This document shows positions 51,368 to 60,278 of a DNA stretch of 64,000 nucleotides, in pieces. The notes below the pieces were generated by a model. It was given only the letters and a program-made list of their open reading frames with translations, had not been told where the DNA came from and searched no databases. Position 1 is the stretch's first letter. Every line of letters starts with the position of its first letter. The position numbers and the translations under genes are program-made. This DNA comes from [Enterobacter] lignolyticus SCF1 (lineage in GTDB: Bacteria > Pseudomonadota > Gammaproteobacteria > Enterobacterales > Enterobacteriaceae), in contig NC_014618.1 in the NCBI RefSeq assembly GCF_000164865.1, positions 3,286,001-3,350,000 on the forward strand. The letters are read 5' to 3'.

Positions 51368-52677
51368 GCAAATCCAACAAAATGGGTGTTGTTCAGCTCA
51401 CCATCCTGACGATGGTGAACATGATGGGCTCGGGCATCATCATGTTGCCCACCAAACTGGCTGAAGTCGGCACCATTTCAATTATCTCCTGGCTGGTCAC
51501 CGCCGTGGGCTCGATGGCCCTGGCGTGGGCATTCGCCAAATGCGGGATGTTCAGCCGCAAGTCCGGCGGGATGGGCGGCTATGCGGAATATGCCTTCGGC
51601 AAATCCGGTAACTTCATGGCGAACTACACCTACGGCGTGTCGCTACTGATTGCCAACGTAGCGATCGCCATTTCGGCGGTCGGCTACGGCACCGAGCTGT
51701 TCGGCGCCACGCTGAGCCCGGTGCAAATCGGTATCGCCACCATCGGCGTGCTGTGGCTGTGTACGGTCGCTAACTTCGGCGGCGCACGCATCACCGGCCA
51801 GATCAGTAGCGTCACCGTGTGGGGCGTTATCATTCCGGTCGTCGGCCTGTGCATCATCGGCTGGTTCTGGTTTAGCCCGACAATGTACGCCAGCTCATGG
51901 AACCCGCACAACGTGCCGTTCTTCAGCGCGGTGAGCTCGTCTATCGCCATGACGCTGTGGGCCTTCCTGGGCCTGGAGTCCGCCTGCGCCAACATGGAAG
52001 TGGTGGAGAACCCGGAACGTAACGTACCGATCGCCGTTCTTGGCGGGACTCTGGGCGCGGCGGTGATCTACATCGTCTCAACCAACGTCATTGCCGGGAT
52101 TGTGCCGAATATGGATCTGGCGCACTCCACCGCGCCGTTCGGTCTGGCTTTCGCTCAGATGTTCACCCCGGAAGTGGGCAAAGTGATCATGGGCCTGATG
52201 GTAATGTCCTGCTGCGGTTCTCTGCTCGGCTGGCAGTTCACTATCGCCCAGGTGTTTAAATCTTCGGCGGACGAAGGCTATTTCCCGAAAATCTTCTCCC
52301 GTACCAGCCAGGCGGATGCGCCTGTCCAGGGGATGCTGACTATCGTGGTTATTCAGTCCGGGTTAGCGCTGATGACCATTAGCCCGTCGCTGAACAACCA
52401 GTTCAACGTGCTGGTGAACCTGGCGGTGGTGACCAACATTATTCCGTACATCCTGTCGATGGCGGCGCTGGTCATTATCCAGAAAGTGGCGCAGGTCGAC
52501 CCGGGTAAAGCGAAAGTCGCCAACATCGTGGCGTTAATCGGGGCTATCTATAGCTTCTACGCGCTCTACGCTTCCGGCGCAGAAGCGATGCTGTACGGTT
52601 CAATCGTGACCTTCCTCGGCTGGACGCTGTACGGCCTGGTTTCTCCGCGCTTTGAACTGACCAACAAACACGGTTGA
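51364..52677 (+). CDS. potE: Putrescine:ornithine antiporter PotE
   Basis: 437 aa APC-family transporter with about 12 membrane segments (NMMGSGIIMLPTKLAEVGTISIISW... FLGLESACANMEVVENPERNVP). Exchanges putrescine for ornithine; coupled to speF by ATGA overlap, so the two form an ornithine-putrescine acid-resistance pair. E. coli 439 aa. Confidence 0.97.
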   Translation: MSKSNKMGVVQLTILTMVNMMGSGIIMLPTKLAEVGTISIISWLVTAVGSMALAWAFAKCGMFSRKSGGMGGYAEYAFGKSGNFMANYTYGVSLLIANVAIAISAVGYGTELFGATLSPVQIGIATIGVLWLCTVANFGGARITGQISSVTVWGVIIPVVGLCIIGWFWFSPTMYASSWNPHNVPFFSAVSSSIAMTLWAFLGLESACANMEVVENPERNVPIAVLGGTLGAAVIYIVSTNVIAGIVPNMDLAHSTAPFGLAFAQMFTPEVGKVIMGLMVMSCCGSLLGWQFTIAQVFKSSADEGYFPKIFSRTSQADAPVQGMLTIVVIQSGLALMTISPSLNNQFNVLVNLAVVTNIIPYILSMAALVIIQKVAQVDPGKAKVANIVALIGAIYSFYALYASGAEAMLYGSIVTFLGWTLYGLVSPRFELTNKHG

Positions 52678-52686
52678 TATCCAACC

Positions 52687-52711
52687 CCGGGCCGTCGTTC
52701 AGGCGGCCCGG
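52687..52711. other. GC-rich hairpin after potE
   Basis: CCGGGCCG / CGGCCCGG stem of 8 bp with a 9-nt loop, 10 bp past the potE stop. No T run follows, so it may weaken read-through but is not a canonical terminator. Confidence 0.55.
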
Positions 52712-52743
52712 ACGCTTCAGACCATCAACAATAAGACACGGCT

Positions 52744-53223
52744 ATGAGCAATCCAGAGCGGGAAGTCACCGCGCCAGCGGAAATACGGGTGATCGTCGAG
52801 CGGCACCAGGTGTGCCGGATAGCCCTTAATGACGACGCCTGGCCGTATGTCGTTCCCGTCAATTTTGGCTACGACTATCAGGACGGGCGCTGGGTGTTTT
52901 ATTTCCACGGCGCCAGGACAGGGAAGAAAATGCGGCTGCTGCGTAAAAACCCGGCGGTCAGCGTTGAAATTGACGGCGACCACGGGCTGATTACGGCGGA
53001 TGACGCCTGTGATTACGGCTTCGCCTACAGCAGCATTATGGCCACGGGATACGCATCGATACTGCAGAGTCGTGAGGAGATGCAGCACGGGCTGGATGCC
53101 ATCATGCGCCAGTCGGCACCGGGAAAAACCTTTCGCTATCGGGAGCAAATGATGAAAGCGGTCTGCGTCGTACGCATCGACTGCGAAACGTTAACCTGCC
53201 ATCGTCATTCCCTCCCCAGCTAA
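52744..53223 (+). CDS. Pyridoxamine 5'-phosphate oxidase-fold flavoprotein (NimA-like)
   Basis: 159 aa, split-barrel FMN-binding fold of the Pyridox_ox_2/NimA type: VCRIALNDDAWPYVVPVNFGYDYQDGRWVFYFHGARTGKKMRLL..., GYASILQSREEMQHGLDAIM. It lies between potE and pgm, 66 bp after potE, with a strong terminator downstream. I do not know a substrate; flavin- or heme-linked redox, or nitroimidazole reduction, are family possibilities. It is absent from this place in E. coli K-12. Confidence 0.8.
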   Translation: MSNPEREVTAPAEIRVIVERHQVCRIALNDDAWPYVVPVNFGYDYQDGRWVFYFHGARTGKKMRLLRKNPAVSVEIDGDHGLITADDACDYGFAYSSIMATGYASILQSREEMQHGLDAIMRQSAPGKTFRYREQMMKAVCVVRIDCETLTCHRHSLPS

Positions 53224-53232
53224 AGGGCAAAA

Positions 53233-53260
53233 AAAACGGGTTCCCTCAGGAACCCGTTTT
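53233..53260. terminator. Bidirectional terminator before pgm end
   Basis: Stem AAAACGGGTTCC / GGAACCCGTTTT, loop CTCA, with A and T runs. It lies between the rightward PNPOx-fold gene and the leftward pgm gene. Confidence 0.9.
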
Positions 53261-53272
53261 ATCACTCGCTCG

Positions 53273-54913
53273 TTACGCGTTTTTCAGCACTTCACTGACT
53301 ATCTCAACCGCTTCTTTCTCAATACGCTTACGGTGTTCGTCGCCGAGGAAGCTTTCGCAGTAGATTTTATACGCATCTTCCGTACCGGACGGACGGGCTG
53401 CAAACCAGCCGTTGTCGGTCATGACCTTCAGACCGCCGATAGACGCGCCGTTGCCTGGCGCCGCCGTCAGCCGCGCGGTGATCGGATCGCCCGCCAGGGT
53501 GTTGGCGCTGACCATCTCCGGAGAGAGCTTAGACAGCGCGGCTTTCTGCGCGGAAGTCGCCGGCGCCTGCAGACGGTTGTAGCTCGGCGCGCCGAAGCGG
53601 GCCGCCAGCTCATCGTAGTGCTGCTGCGGGTTTTTGCCGGTAACCGCGGTGATCTCCGCCGCCAGCAGACACATGATGATGCCGTCTTTGTCGGTAGACC
53701 ACGGCGTACCGTTGAAGCGCAGGAATGACGCGCCCGCGCTCTCTTCGCCGCCAAAGCCAAAGCTGCCGTCAAACAGGCCGTCGACGAACCACTTAAAGCC
53801 CACCGGCACTTCCACCAGCCGACGGCCCAGCGCGTTCACCACGCGGTCAATCATTGCTGACGACACAAGGGTCTTACCGACGGCAACATCGGCGCCCCAC
53901 TGCGGACGATGCTGGAACAGGTAGTTGATCGCTACCGCCAGATAGTGGTTGGGGTTCATCAGCCCGGCCGGGGTCACGATGCCGTGGCGGTCGTAATCCG
54001 GGTCGTTGGCGAAGGCCAGATCGAACCTGTCGCGCAGCTGCAGCAGGCCCGCCATCGCGCACTCAGAGGAGCAGTCCATACGGATAGCGCCGTCTTTATC
54101 GAGGTGCATGAAGCGGAACGTTTGATCGACATGATCGTTAACAATGGTCAGATCGAGCTTGTAGAACGCCGCAATACGTTTCCAGTATTCGATGCCCGAA
54201 CCGCCGAGCGGGTCGACGCCCAGCTTCAGGCCCGCTTTCTGGATAGCCGCCATGTCGACGATATCCGCCAGGCCTTCGATAAACGGCTGGACCAGATCGC
54301 GCTCTTTAATGTGGCCAGAGGCCCATGCGGCATCCAGCGACATGCGTTTCACGCCTTTCAGGCCGTCGGCCAGCAGCGCGTTCGCGCGATCTTCCACCAC
54401 TTTAGTGACGTTGGTGTCCGCCGGACCGCCGTTTGGCGGATTGTATTTAATACCGCCGTCTTCCGGCGGGTTGTGCGACGGCGTGATGACGATACCGTCA
54501 GCTTGAGCGCCGCCTTTTTTGTTGTGAACCAGGATAGCATTCGAGATGGCAGGCGTCGGGGTATAACCGTTCTGCTCCTGCACAATCACGTCCACTCCGT
54601 TGGCCGCCAGCACTTCCAGTACGGAAATGATCGCAGGCTCAGACAGCGCGTGAGTATCCTTACCCACAAAGCACGGACCGGTGATGCCGTTTTTCGCACG
54701 CTCTTCCGCAATTGCCTGAGCAATCGCCAGAATGTGCGGTTCGTTAAAGCTATGACGCGCGGCGCTGCCACGGTGACCGGAGGTCCCGAATTTTACCGCG
54801 TGGTCCGCGTTGCCTGCCTGCGGCTTCAGCACGTAGTACTGAGACGTCAGCTGGGCGACGTTGATCAAATCACTCTGTTGCGCAGGTTGGCCTGCGCGGT
54901 TATGAGTTGCCAT
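53273..54913 (-). CDS. pgm: Phosphoglucomutase
   Basis: 546 aa, the E. coli length, when started at MATHNRAGQPAQQSD (54913); ATG 54934 is upstream of the family start. Active-site Ser in TPSHNPPEDGG, metal-binding DPDYDRHG, and phosphate-binding ARPSGTEDAYK are present. Interconverts glucose-1- and glucose-6-phosphate. 24 bp downstream of seqA. Confidence 0.98.
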   Translation of the reverse strand: MATHNRAGQPAQQSDLINVAQLTSQYYVLKPQAGNADHAVKFGTSGHRGSAARHSFNEPHILAIAQAIAEERAKNGITGPCFVGKDTHALSEPAIISVLEVLAANGVDVIVQEQNGYTPTPAISNAILVHNKKGGAQADGIVITPSHNPPEDGGIKYNPPNGGPADTNVTKVVEDRANALLADGLKGVKRMSLDAAWASGHIKERDLVQPFIEGLADIVDMAAIQKAGLKLGVDPLGGSGIEYWKRIAAFYKLDLTIVNDHVDQTFRFMHLDKDGAIRMDCSSECAMAGLLQLRDRFDLAFANDPDYDRHGIVTPAGLMNPNHYLAVAINYLFQHRPQWGADVAVGKTLVSSAMIDRVVNALGRRLVEVPVGFKWFVDGLFDGSFGFGGEESAGASFLRFNGTPWSTDKDGIIMCLLAAEITAVTGKNPQQHYDELAARFGAPSYNRLQAPATSAQKAALSKLSPEMVSANTLAGDPITARLTAAPGNGASIGGLKVMTDNGWFAARPSGTEDAYKIYCESFLGDEHRKRIEKEAVEIVSEVLKNA

Positions 54914-54937
54914 TGCCTGGTCCTTCTCATGCAAGGG

Positions 54938-55492
54938 TTAGATTGTGCCGCAAACCTTTTCAATTAATTCCGCAGGGAACTGCATTGACTGCATGATGTG
55001 TTCAATCATGCTGCATTTACGACCGGTGTTCGTGTTGGTGATCACCCAGTACGGGGTTTCTGGCACCTGTTTGGGTTTAGTCTGGTTGCCGTTTTTCAGC
55101 AGCGTCTGCTCGTCCGCGGCGAAATAGACGCGGGTACGGCCATGCAGAGACTCCGTCGCCTCAGCAAACGCGTTGCCGTCCAGTGAGTAGAGTGTAGTCA
55201 GCACCAGCATAAAGCGGTTGACCGCTTTTTTCTGTTCTGCGTATTCGTCAGAAAGCAGCAGCTCGCGCATGGCGCGAACCTTATCTTTCGGCGTCGGCGT
55301 CGTCGCCGCCTTCACGGCAGCGGCAGGTGCCGGAGCAGCCGCAGGGGCCTCTTTGACGACGGTAGCGGCTGGCTGGGACACGGCGGAAAATTTCAGCATG
55401 CGCCGTAAAATGTCGGATGCGCTCTCGCCAATGTGCAGGGTGTGGCTGGCAATATAGCGATAGAGTTCATCATCAACTTCGATCGTTTTCAT
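54938..55492 (-). CDS. seqA: SeqA replication-initiation sequestration protein
   Basis: 184 aa (E. coli 181) when started at MKTIEVDDELYRYIAS (55492). N-terminal oligomerisation helix-turn-helix domain (about 1-35) and C-terminal hemimethylated-GATC-binding domain (about 75-184, NGNQTKPKQVPETPYWVITNTNTGRKCSM). The linker between (about 36-66) is an Ala/Pro-rich stretch that differs most from E. coli. Prevents re-initiation at oriC. Confidence 0.96.
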   Translation of the reverse strand: MKTIEVDDELYRYIASHTLHIGESASDILRRMLKFSAVSQPAATVVKEAPAAAPAPAAAVKAATTPTPKDKVRAMRELLLSDEYAEQKKAVNRFMLVLTTLYSLDGNAFAEATESLHGRTRVYFAADEQTLLKNGNQTKPKQVPETPYWVITNTNTGRKCSMIEHIMQSMQFPAELIEKVCGTI

Positions 55493-55675
55493 CTTAATCC
55501 AGTACGATATCTTTTCTGAATACAAGTCGCTGAGATTATAAGGTCAAATCCCAACAGCGGATAGCGTCAAACCAGGGTGGCGGCAATTTCAGGAATACTT
55601 CCTGGTATTGCAGCCGGGCGGCAGAATGTTCAACATAATACCCTAACCCGACAGAGCGAAAAAAAGAACTTTGCC

Positions 55676-56440
55676 ATGAAATTGAATAGCCGAGCGCTAA
55701 CTGCGCAAAACCTGCACACTCATTCTCCTATCGTCCTCGTCCACGGCCTGTTCGGCAGCCTGGATAACTTAGGCATCCTCGCCCGCAGCCTGGTCGCCGA
55801 CCACGATGTCGTGCAGGTGGACATGCGCAATCACGGCCAGTCGCCGCGCGCCCCGGAGATGACGTACAAAGCCATGGCCCAGGATCTGCTCGACACCCTC
55901 GACGACCGGCAAATTGCAAAGGCCACGCTGATTGGCCACTCCATGGGCGGCAAAGCGGTGATGGCGTTAACCGCCCTCGCCCCTGAGCGTATCGACAAGC
56001 TGGTGGCAATCGATATCGCGCCGGTGGATTACCAGGTGCGCCGTCACGATGAGATCTTCGCCGCCATCAACGCGGTAACCGACGCCGGGGCGACCTCCCG
56101 TCAGCAGGCCGCCGCCGTGATGCGCGAACATCTGCAGGAAGAAGGCGTTATCCAGTTTCTGCTGAAATCCTTTATCGACGGCGAATGGCGCTTCAACGTA
56201 CCGGTGCTGTGGGAGCAGTATCCGCATATCGTCGGCTGGGAGCCTATCCGCCCATGGGATAAGCCCGCGCTCTTTATTCCTGGCGGCAATTCGCCGTATG
56301 TGACGGAGGCCTACCGACAGCCGCTGCTGGCGCAATTTCCGCAGGCGCGGGCCCACGTCATCGCCGGCGCCGGCCACTGGGTGCATGCGGAAAAACCCGA
56401 GGCCGTTCTGCGCGCAATTCGCCGTTATCTGGCAGAGTGA
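55676..56440 (+). CDS. ybfF: YbfF esterase (alpha/beta hydrolase)
   Basis: 254 aa when started at MKLNSRALTAQNLHTHSP (55676). Nucleophile Ser89 in GHSMGGKAV, oxyanion segment HGLFGSLDN, and catalytic His in GAGHWVHAEKP. Thought to hydrolyse acyl esters and thioesters, including palmitoyl-CoA in vitro in E. coli. Divergent from seqA over 183 bp. Confidence 0.95.
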   Translation: MKLNSRALTAQNLHTHSPIVLVHGLFGSLDNLGILARSLVADHDVVQVDMRNHGQSPRAPEMTYKAMAQDLLDTLDDRQIAKATLIGHSMGGKAVMALTALAPERIDKLVAIDIAPVDYQVRRHDEIFAAINAVTDAGATSRQQAAAVMREHLQEEGVIQFLLKSFIDGEWRFNVPVLWEQYPHIVGWEPIRPWDKPALFIPGGNSPYVTEAYRQPLLAQFPQARAHVIAGAGHWVHAEKPEAVLRAIRRYLAE

Positions 56441-56452
56441 TTAAAAACCGAG
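56437..56452. promoter_or_regulatory. Degenerate LexA-box-like site before ybfE
   Basis: GTG-ATTAAAAACC-GAG occupies the place where E. coli has a LexA box for ybfE (as I recall, CTG-ATTAAAAACC-CAG). Both outer C bases are changed, so LexA binding is doubtful. See findings. Confidence 0.4.
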
Positions 56453-56570
56453 CGACCGCGCACCATAATGCCCGTCGGCGTTGGCGCGCCGGACTCCGTG
56501 ATGTATGATTGCGCGCTATCTACGCCGGAGGGTATTCCGGCGGCTTGTTTCCCCGAAGTCACTCTGAATC

Positions 56571-56864
56571 ATGGCAAAAGAACAAACGGACCGTACGACA
56601 TTAGATTTGTTCGCAAATGAGCGTCGCCCGGGAAGACCCAAAACCAGTCCGCTCTCGCGCGATGAACAGCTGCGCATTAACAAGCGCAATCAGCTAAAAC
56701 GCGATAAGGTCCGCGGCCTGAAGCGCGTCGAGCTGAAGCTGAACAGCGACGCCGTCGACGCGCTCAATGAGCTGGCCGACGCCCGCAATATGAGCCGCAG
56801 CGAACTGATTGAAGAGATGCTGATGCAGCAACTGGCTACCCTGCGCGGCCAGGGGATTGTCTGA
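56571..56864 (+). CDS. ybfE: YbfE, small ribbon-helix-helix-like protein
   Basis: 97 aa, starts MAKEQTDRTTLDLFANERR. Basic N-terminus, then VELKLNSDAVDALNELADARNMSRSELIEEML, which reads as a ribbon-helix-helix (CopG/MetJ-like) DNA-binding segment. Conserved in enterobacteria. In E. coli it belongs to the LexA regulon; its own target is unknown. Confidence 0.88.
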   Translation: MAKEQTDRTTLDLFANERRPGRPKTSPLSRDEQLRINKRNQLKRDKVRGLKRVELKLNSDAVDALNELADARNMSRSELIEEMLMQQLATLRGQGIV

Positions 56865-57013
56865 AAATCCGCAAAAACAACATTTTCATGTAGCAGAGAG
56901 TGCAGTACGGCGCGATAGCGGTTTTCGCGCACCGCTGCTCCTGCTATGATTGCCCTTATCTGTGGGCATTATGCCACCACCATTTCAAGACGTTTCAAGA
57001 GGTTATTTTACTC

Positions 57014-57544
57014 ATGGCAATCGTAGGCATTTTTTTTGGCAGCGATACCGGCAACACCGAAAATATCGCAAAAATGATTCAGAAACAGCTGGGTAAAGAT
57101 GTTGCTGAGGTGCATGACATTGCCAAAAGCAGCAAAGAAGATCTCGAAGCTTTCGACATTCTGTTGCTGGGTATCCCGACCTGGTACTACGGTGAAGCGC
57201 AGTGCGACTGGGACGACTTCTTCCCGACGCTGGAAGATATCGACTTCAACGGCAAGCTGGTTGCCCTGTTTGGCTGCGGCGACCAGGAAGACTACGCGGA
57301 GTATTTCTGCGACGCGCTGGGCACCATTCGCGACATCATTGAGCCGCGCGGCGCGGCAATCGTTGGCCACTGGCCGACCGCAGGCTACCACTTCGAAGCC
57401 TCTAAGGGCCTTGCCGATGACGATCACTTCGTCGGTCTGGCGATTGACGAAGACCGTCAGCCAGAAATGACCGCAGAGCGCGTTGAAAAATGGGTCAAGC
57501 AGATCGCAGAAGAACTGCATCTGGAAGCGATTAAGAACGCCTGA
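57014..57544 (+). CDS. fldA: Flavodoxin I
   Basis: 176 aa, starts MAIVGIFFGSDTGNTENIAK, giving the FMN phosphate-binding loop at residues about 8-15. The isoalloxazine-stacking segments PTWYYGEAQCDWDDF and GCGDQEDYAEYF are present. Essential electron carrier (pyruvate formate-lyase activation, isoprenoid synthesis, biotin). 469 bp past ybfE region contains no other gene. Confidence 0.97.
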   Translation: MAIVGIFFGSDTGNTENIAKMIQKQLGKDVAEVHDIAKSSKEDLEAFDILLLGIPTWYYGEAQCDWDDFFPTLEDIDFNGKLVALFGCGDQEDYAEYFCDALGTIRDIIEPRGAAIVGHWPTAGYHFEASKGLADDDHFVGLAIDEDRQPEMTAERVEKWVKQIAEELHLEAIKNA

Positions 57545-57668
57545 TCTTGTTGCGGCGCATCGATTAAGCTGTGCCGCATTAATAGATAAAAGCAATCAAA
57601 ATAATCGCTACAAATTTTTAACTTTTCAGCGCAGATCTGTACAATAACCGTTGATTTGACGAGGACAG

Positions 57669-57728
57669 ATGTTTCGCTTTGCAGATGATGCCTCGTTTTT
57701 AAAAGCAGACTTTGCTCAGGAGTTGTAG
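57669..57728 (+). CDS. Possible 19-aa leader ORF upstream of fur
   Basis: Begins MFRFADDASFLKADFAQEL and ends TAG. A GAGGA ribosome site lies 5 nt before the ATG. It is between fldA and fur. Short and without known homologue to me; could be a chance ORF, or a leader peptide in the fur control region. Confidence 0.3.
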   Translation: MFRFADDASFLKADFAQEL

Positions 57729-57755
57729 TTTTCATTTAAACATGGCAGTTCTATA

Positions 57756-57836
57756 ATGAGACGCATTATCCTGATTACACTCTTAGGTGATACTTCCCAG
57801 AGGGAAGCATTTAGCAACAGGACAGATTCCGCATGA
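57756..57836 (+). CDS. uof: Uof, small leader ORF coupled to fur
   Basis: 26-codon ORF (MRRIILITLLGDTSQREAFS...) whose TGA overlaps the fur ATG in ATGA. E. coli has a similar ORF uof just before fur whose translation is coupled to fur and blocked by RyhB. The start lacks a clear ribosome site, so the exact N-terminus is uncertain. Confidence 0.55.
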   Translation: MRRIILITLLGDTSQREAFSNRTDSA

Positions 57837-58285
57837 CTGACAACAATACCGCATTAAAGAAGGCCGGCCTGAAAGTCACGCTTCCTCGTTTGAAAATTCT
57901 GGAAGTGCTGCAAGAGCCGGATAACCACCATGTCAGTGCGGAAGACTTATATAAACGCCTTATTGATATGGGTGAAGAGATTGGTCTGGCAACGGTTTAC
58001 CGCGTGCTTAACCAGTTTGACGACGCAGGTATCGTGACCCGTCACAATTTTGAAGGCGGTAAGTCCGTTTTTGAACTGACGCAGCAGCATCACCACGATC
58101 ACCTGATCTGCCTCGACTGCGGTAAAGTGATCGAATTTAGCGATGACTCTATCGAAGCGCGTCAGCGTGAAATTGCGGCGAAACACGGCATCCGTCTGAC
58201 CAACCACAGCCTGTACTTGTACGGTCACTGTGCTGAAGGCGACTGTCGCGAAGATGAGCACGCGCACGACGGCGTCGAAAAATAA
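57833..58285 (+). CDS. fur: Ferric uptake regulator
   Basis: 150 aa (E. coli 148). N-terminal winged helix (about 1-82: KAGLKVTLPRLKILEVL, GLATVYRVLNQFDDAGIV), a metal-site His cluster (QQHHHDHLICLDCGKVIEF with Cys pair) and C-terminal Cys (GHCAEGDCREDEHAHD). Iron-dependent repressor. Followed by a strong terminator at 58301. Confidence 0.98.
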   Translation: MTDNNTALKKAGLKVTLPRLKILEVLQEPDNHHVSAEDLYKRLIDMGEEIGLATVYRVLNQFDDAGIVTRHNFEGGKSVFELTQQHHHDHLICLDCGKVIEFSDDSIEARQREIAAKHGIRLTNHSLYLYGHCAEGDCREDEHAHDGVEK

Positions 58286-58300
58286 TCTTCCGCTGAAAGA

Positions 58301-58328
58301 AAAAGCCAACCCGACGGTTGGCTTTTTT
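58301..58328 (+). terminator. fur terminator
   Basis: Stem GCCAACC / GGTTGGC with loop CGAC, followed by TTTTTT. It lies 16 bp past the fur stop. Confidence 0.9.
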
Positions 58329-58353
58329 ATTGGCATAAACAGAAGATAAAACG

Positions 58354-58686
58354 TTATTGGGCAGTATTATTGCTGCGGATTTCCTTCCAGATTTTATCGC
58401 AACGCGCTTTAACCGCCTGGTCATTGCCCGTGCGCGTAGCCTGAATGCAGTTCTGGTAATCCAGCACGCGCACGCTTTCCTGATTCGCGAACTGCTCGTG
58501 CTGCTTCTCCTGCTTCAGGACGTTCAGCACGCTCTGGCAGGCCTGAATTTTGTCAGGGTTGCCTTCCGCGGTGTTGATACAGGCGCTGTAGGCGTCCTTC
58601 AGCTTTGAATCTTCTTTTGGCGCAGGCGGCTGCGCGCAGGCGACCAGCCCGGATGCCACGATAGCGACCAGCATTAATTTCTTCAT
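58354..58686 (-). CDS. chiQ: ChiQ lipoprotein of the chitoporin operon
   Basis: 110 aa lipoprotein with signal peptide and lipobox LVACAQ (Cys17). Mature part is short and charged, with paired cysteines. It lies 48 bp downstream of chiP and matches the position of ybfN/chiQ in E. coli. Role unclear. Confidence 0.85.
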   Translation of the reverse strand: MKKLMLVAIVASGLVACAQPPAPKEDSKLKDAYSACINTAEGNPDKIQACQSVLNVLKQEKQHEQFANQESVRVLDYQNCIQATRTGNDQAVKARCDKIWKEIRSNNTAQ

Positions 58687-58734
58687 AGTGCGACCTCAAC
58701 GTTGTGCGGCGGGAGAGCCCCGCCGCGTCTGGCA

Positions 58735-60138
58735 TCAGAAAATAGTGAACGGTGCGATAACCATGAATTTCACGTCACGCTCATCCTGGAAGATGTTGCC
58801 GTAGCCGCCGCTCCAGCTCGGAATATCGGAGTGGTTGTCGTACTGGGTGAAGTGCAGCTTGAACAGCGTTCCTTTCGCGCGTCCTTCCTGAACGGTGTAC
58901 ATGGCGTCCAGGCTGTAGGACGATTCGGTCAGGCGATAGTTCGGATCGTAGTAAGCATCCGGCGTCGCCATTTTGCCCGGCTTCGCATCCCAGGCGTAGA
59001 CGTAGGACGCGCCCACGGCCCAGCCCGGCATGTCCCAGTTTTTCAGGTCATACATCGCGCCGAAGAACACCGCTTTTTCGCCGTTGGCGTTGAAGTCTGA
59101 GCGGTTATCCCACCAGATATCCAGACGACCGTTTGAAGAGGCGTAGGTCGGGGTCATACGCTGCAGGAAGTAGCCCTGCTGACCTTCGGCTTTAACCCAG
59201 GTTCCTTCCAGCCGCAGGTCGACAACATCGGCCACTTTGTAGCCGAAGGTCAGCGCCTGCAGCCAGGCGGTGCCGTCATAAATATCGTTGATGCCGCCGT
59301 TGCTGACTTTGTCGCGGGTGCCGTAGAACTGATAGCTGGTGGTCATCGGCGCGCCGGCCACGTCGAATTTATAGCTGGCTTTGGTAAAGTACTGGTCGAT
59401 ATAGCCCTGCGCCTGGCCGAAGGCGGCTTCCAGCACAAAGTTATTTTTGAAATCATACTTCGCGCCCAGCGAGTGCAGATAATCGACCTTGGTCTTCTTA
59501 TCGTTTTGATAGAAGTCGTCCATTTCGATATGCCACGGCGCTTTATACTCGTTGGTCCACATATAGGAGAAGCTCAGCGCCCCGGAATCGCCATAGTCAA
59601 AGTTGGCTCCGGCTTCCGCCCCCTGATAGGTACCCGGCATAAAGCTCCAGTGCGGCGCGAGCAGCGTCTGTCCGGTCGGCTGGATATAACCGGCGCGAGC
59701 CCAGGCTGGGCCGTACTTAAATTTCGCCGCGGCCTTATACAGGCTGATACCGCTCTTATCGCCGGAGTAATCTTCGTCGTACGCTTTATTGCTGGAGGAG
59801 AAGGCAATTTCGTTCGGGTGTCCGCTTTCTGCAGACTCCGCCATTTCAATGGCCGTGAACGCGGCAATATCAATACCGAACATGTCGGCAGCATAGCCGG
59901 ACTGGAAATCCAGGTTGGCGTTCCAGGTCGCATGCGAGAGGTTGGTTTTGTACTGATCGCCGTCGGTAACGTCTTTACGGTCACGCTCACGCTGCCAGTA
60001 ATAGATGCCGCCGGTTAAACTTGAATCGTCGATGAATCCTGCTGCGCTGGCCTGCGGAACCGCAACCCAGCCCGACATCGCGGTGACACCGGCAATAGCC
60101 AGCGCCAGCGTACTACGTTTGCCACTGAACGTACGCAT
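58735..60138 (-). CDS. chiP: ChiP chitoporin (OprD-type porin)
   Basis: 467 aa (E. coli 468), starts MRTFSGKRSTLALAIAG at 60138, signal peptide ending VPQASA. Outer-membrane porin for chitooligosaccharides (GGIYYWQRERDRKDVTDGD, ends KFMVIAPFTIF). The long frame to 60327 is not the gene. The AGAGGATATACAC ribosome-site region lies where the sRNA ChiX pairs in E. coli and Salmonella. NagC-like operators upstream are listed separately. Confidence 0.95.
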   Translation of the reverse strand: MRTFSGKRSTLALAIAGVTAMSGWVAVPQASAAGFIDDSSLTGGIYYWQRERDRKDVTDGDQYKTNLSHATWNANLDFQSGYAADMFGIDIAAFTAIEMAESAESGHPNEIAFSSSNKAYDEDYSGDKSGISLYKAAAKFKYGPAWARAGYIQPTGQTLLAPHWSFMPGTYQGAEAGANFDYGDSGALSFSYMWTNEYKAPWHIEMDDFYQNDKKTKVDYLHSLGAKYDFKNNFVLEAAFGQAQGYIDQYFTKASYKFDVAGAPMTTSYQFYGTRDKVSNGGINDIYDGTAWLQALTFGYKVADVVDLRLEGTWVKAEGQQGYFLQRMTPTYASSNGRLDIWWDNRSDFNANGEKAVFFGAMYDLKNWDMPGWAVGASYVYAWDAKPGKMATPDAYYDPNYRLTESSYSLDAMYTVQEGRAKGTLFKLHFTQYDNHSDIPSWSGGYGNIFQDERDVKFMVIAPFTIF

Positions 60139-60265
60139 GTGTATATCCTCTTTGACTTTTAAAAAACGCTGTGTGCAAAAGGGCAAACAGCGATAAAAAT
60201 AAAAAACTGACAAATAAAAGTAGCGAATCAATAACCTTCCGAATGCTACTGGGAATAGACTATTT

Positions 60266-60278
60266 TTCGCGACGCGAA
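60266..60278. promoter_or_regulatory. NagC-like palindrome 1 upstream of chiP
   Basis: TTCGC-GAC-GCGAA, flanked by ATTTT and TTATC, resembles the NagC operator pattern (A/T-rich ends around TTCGC..GCGAA-type centre). It lies about 130 bp upstream of the chiP ATG. E. coli chiPQ is NagC-regulated. Confidence 0.5.
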
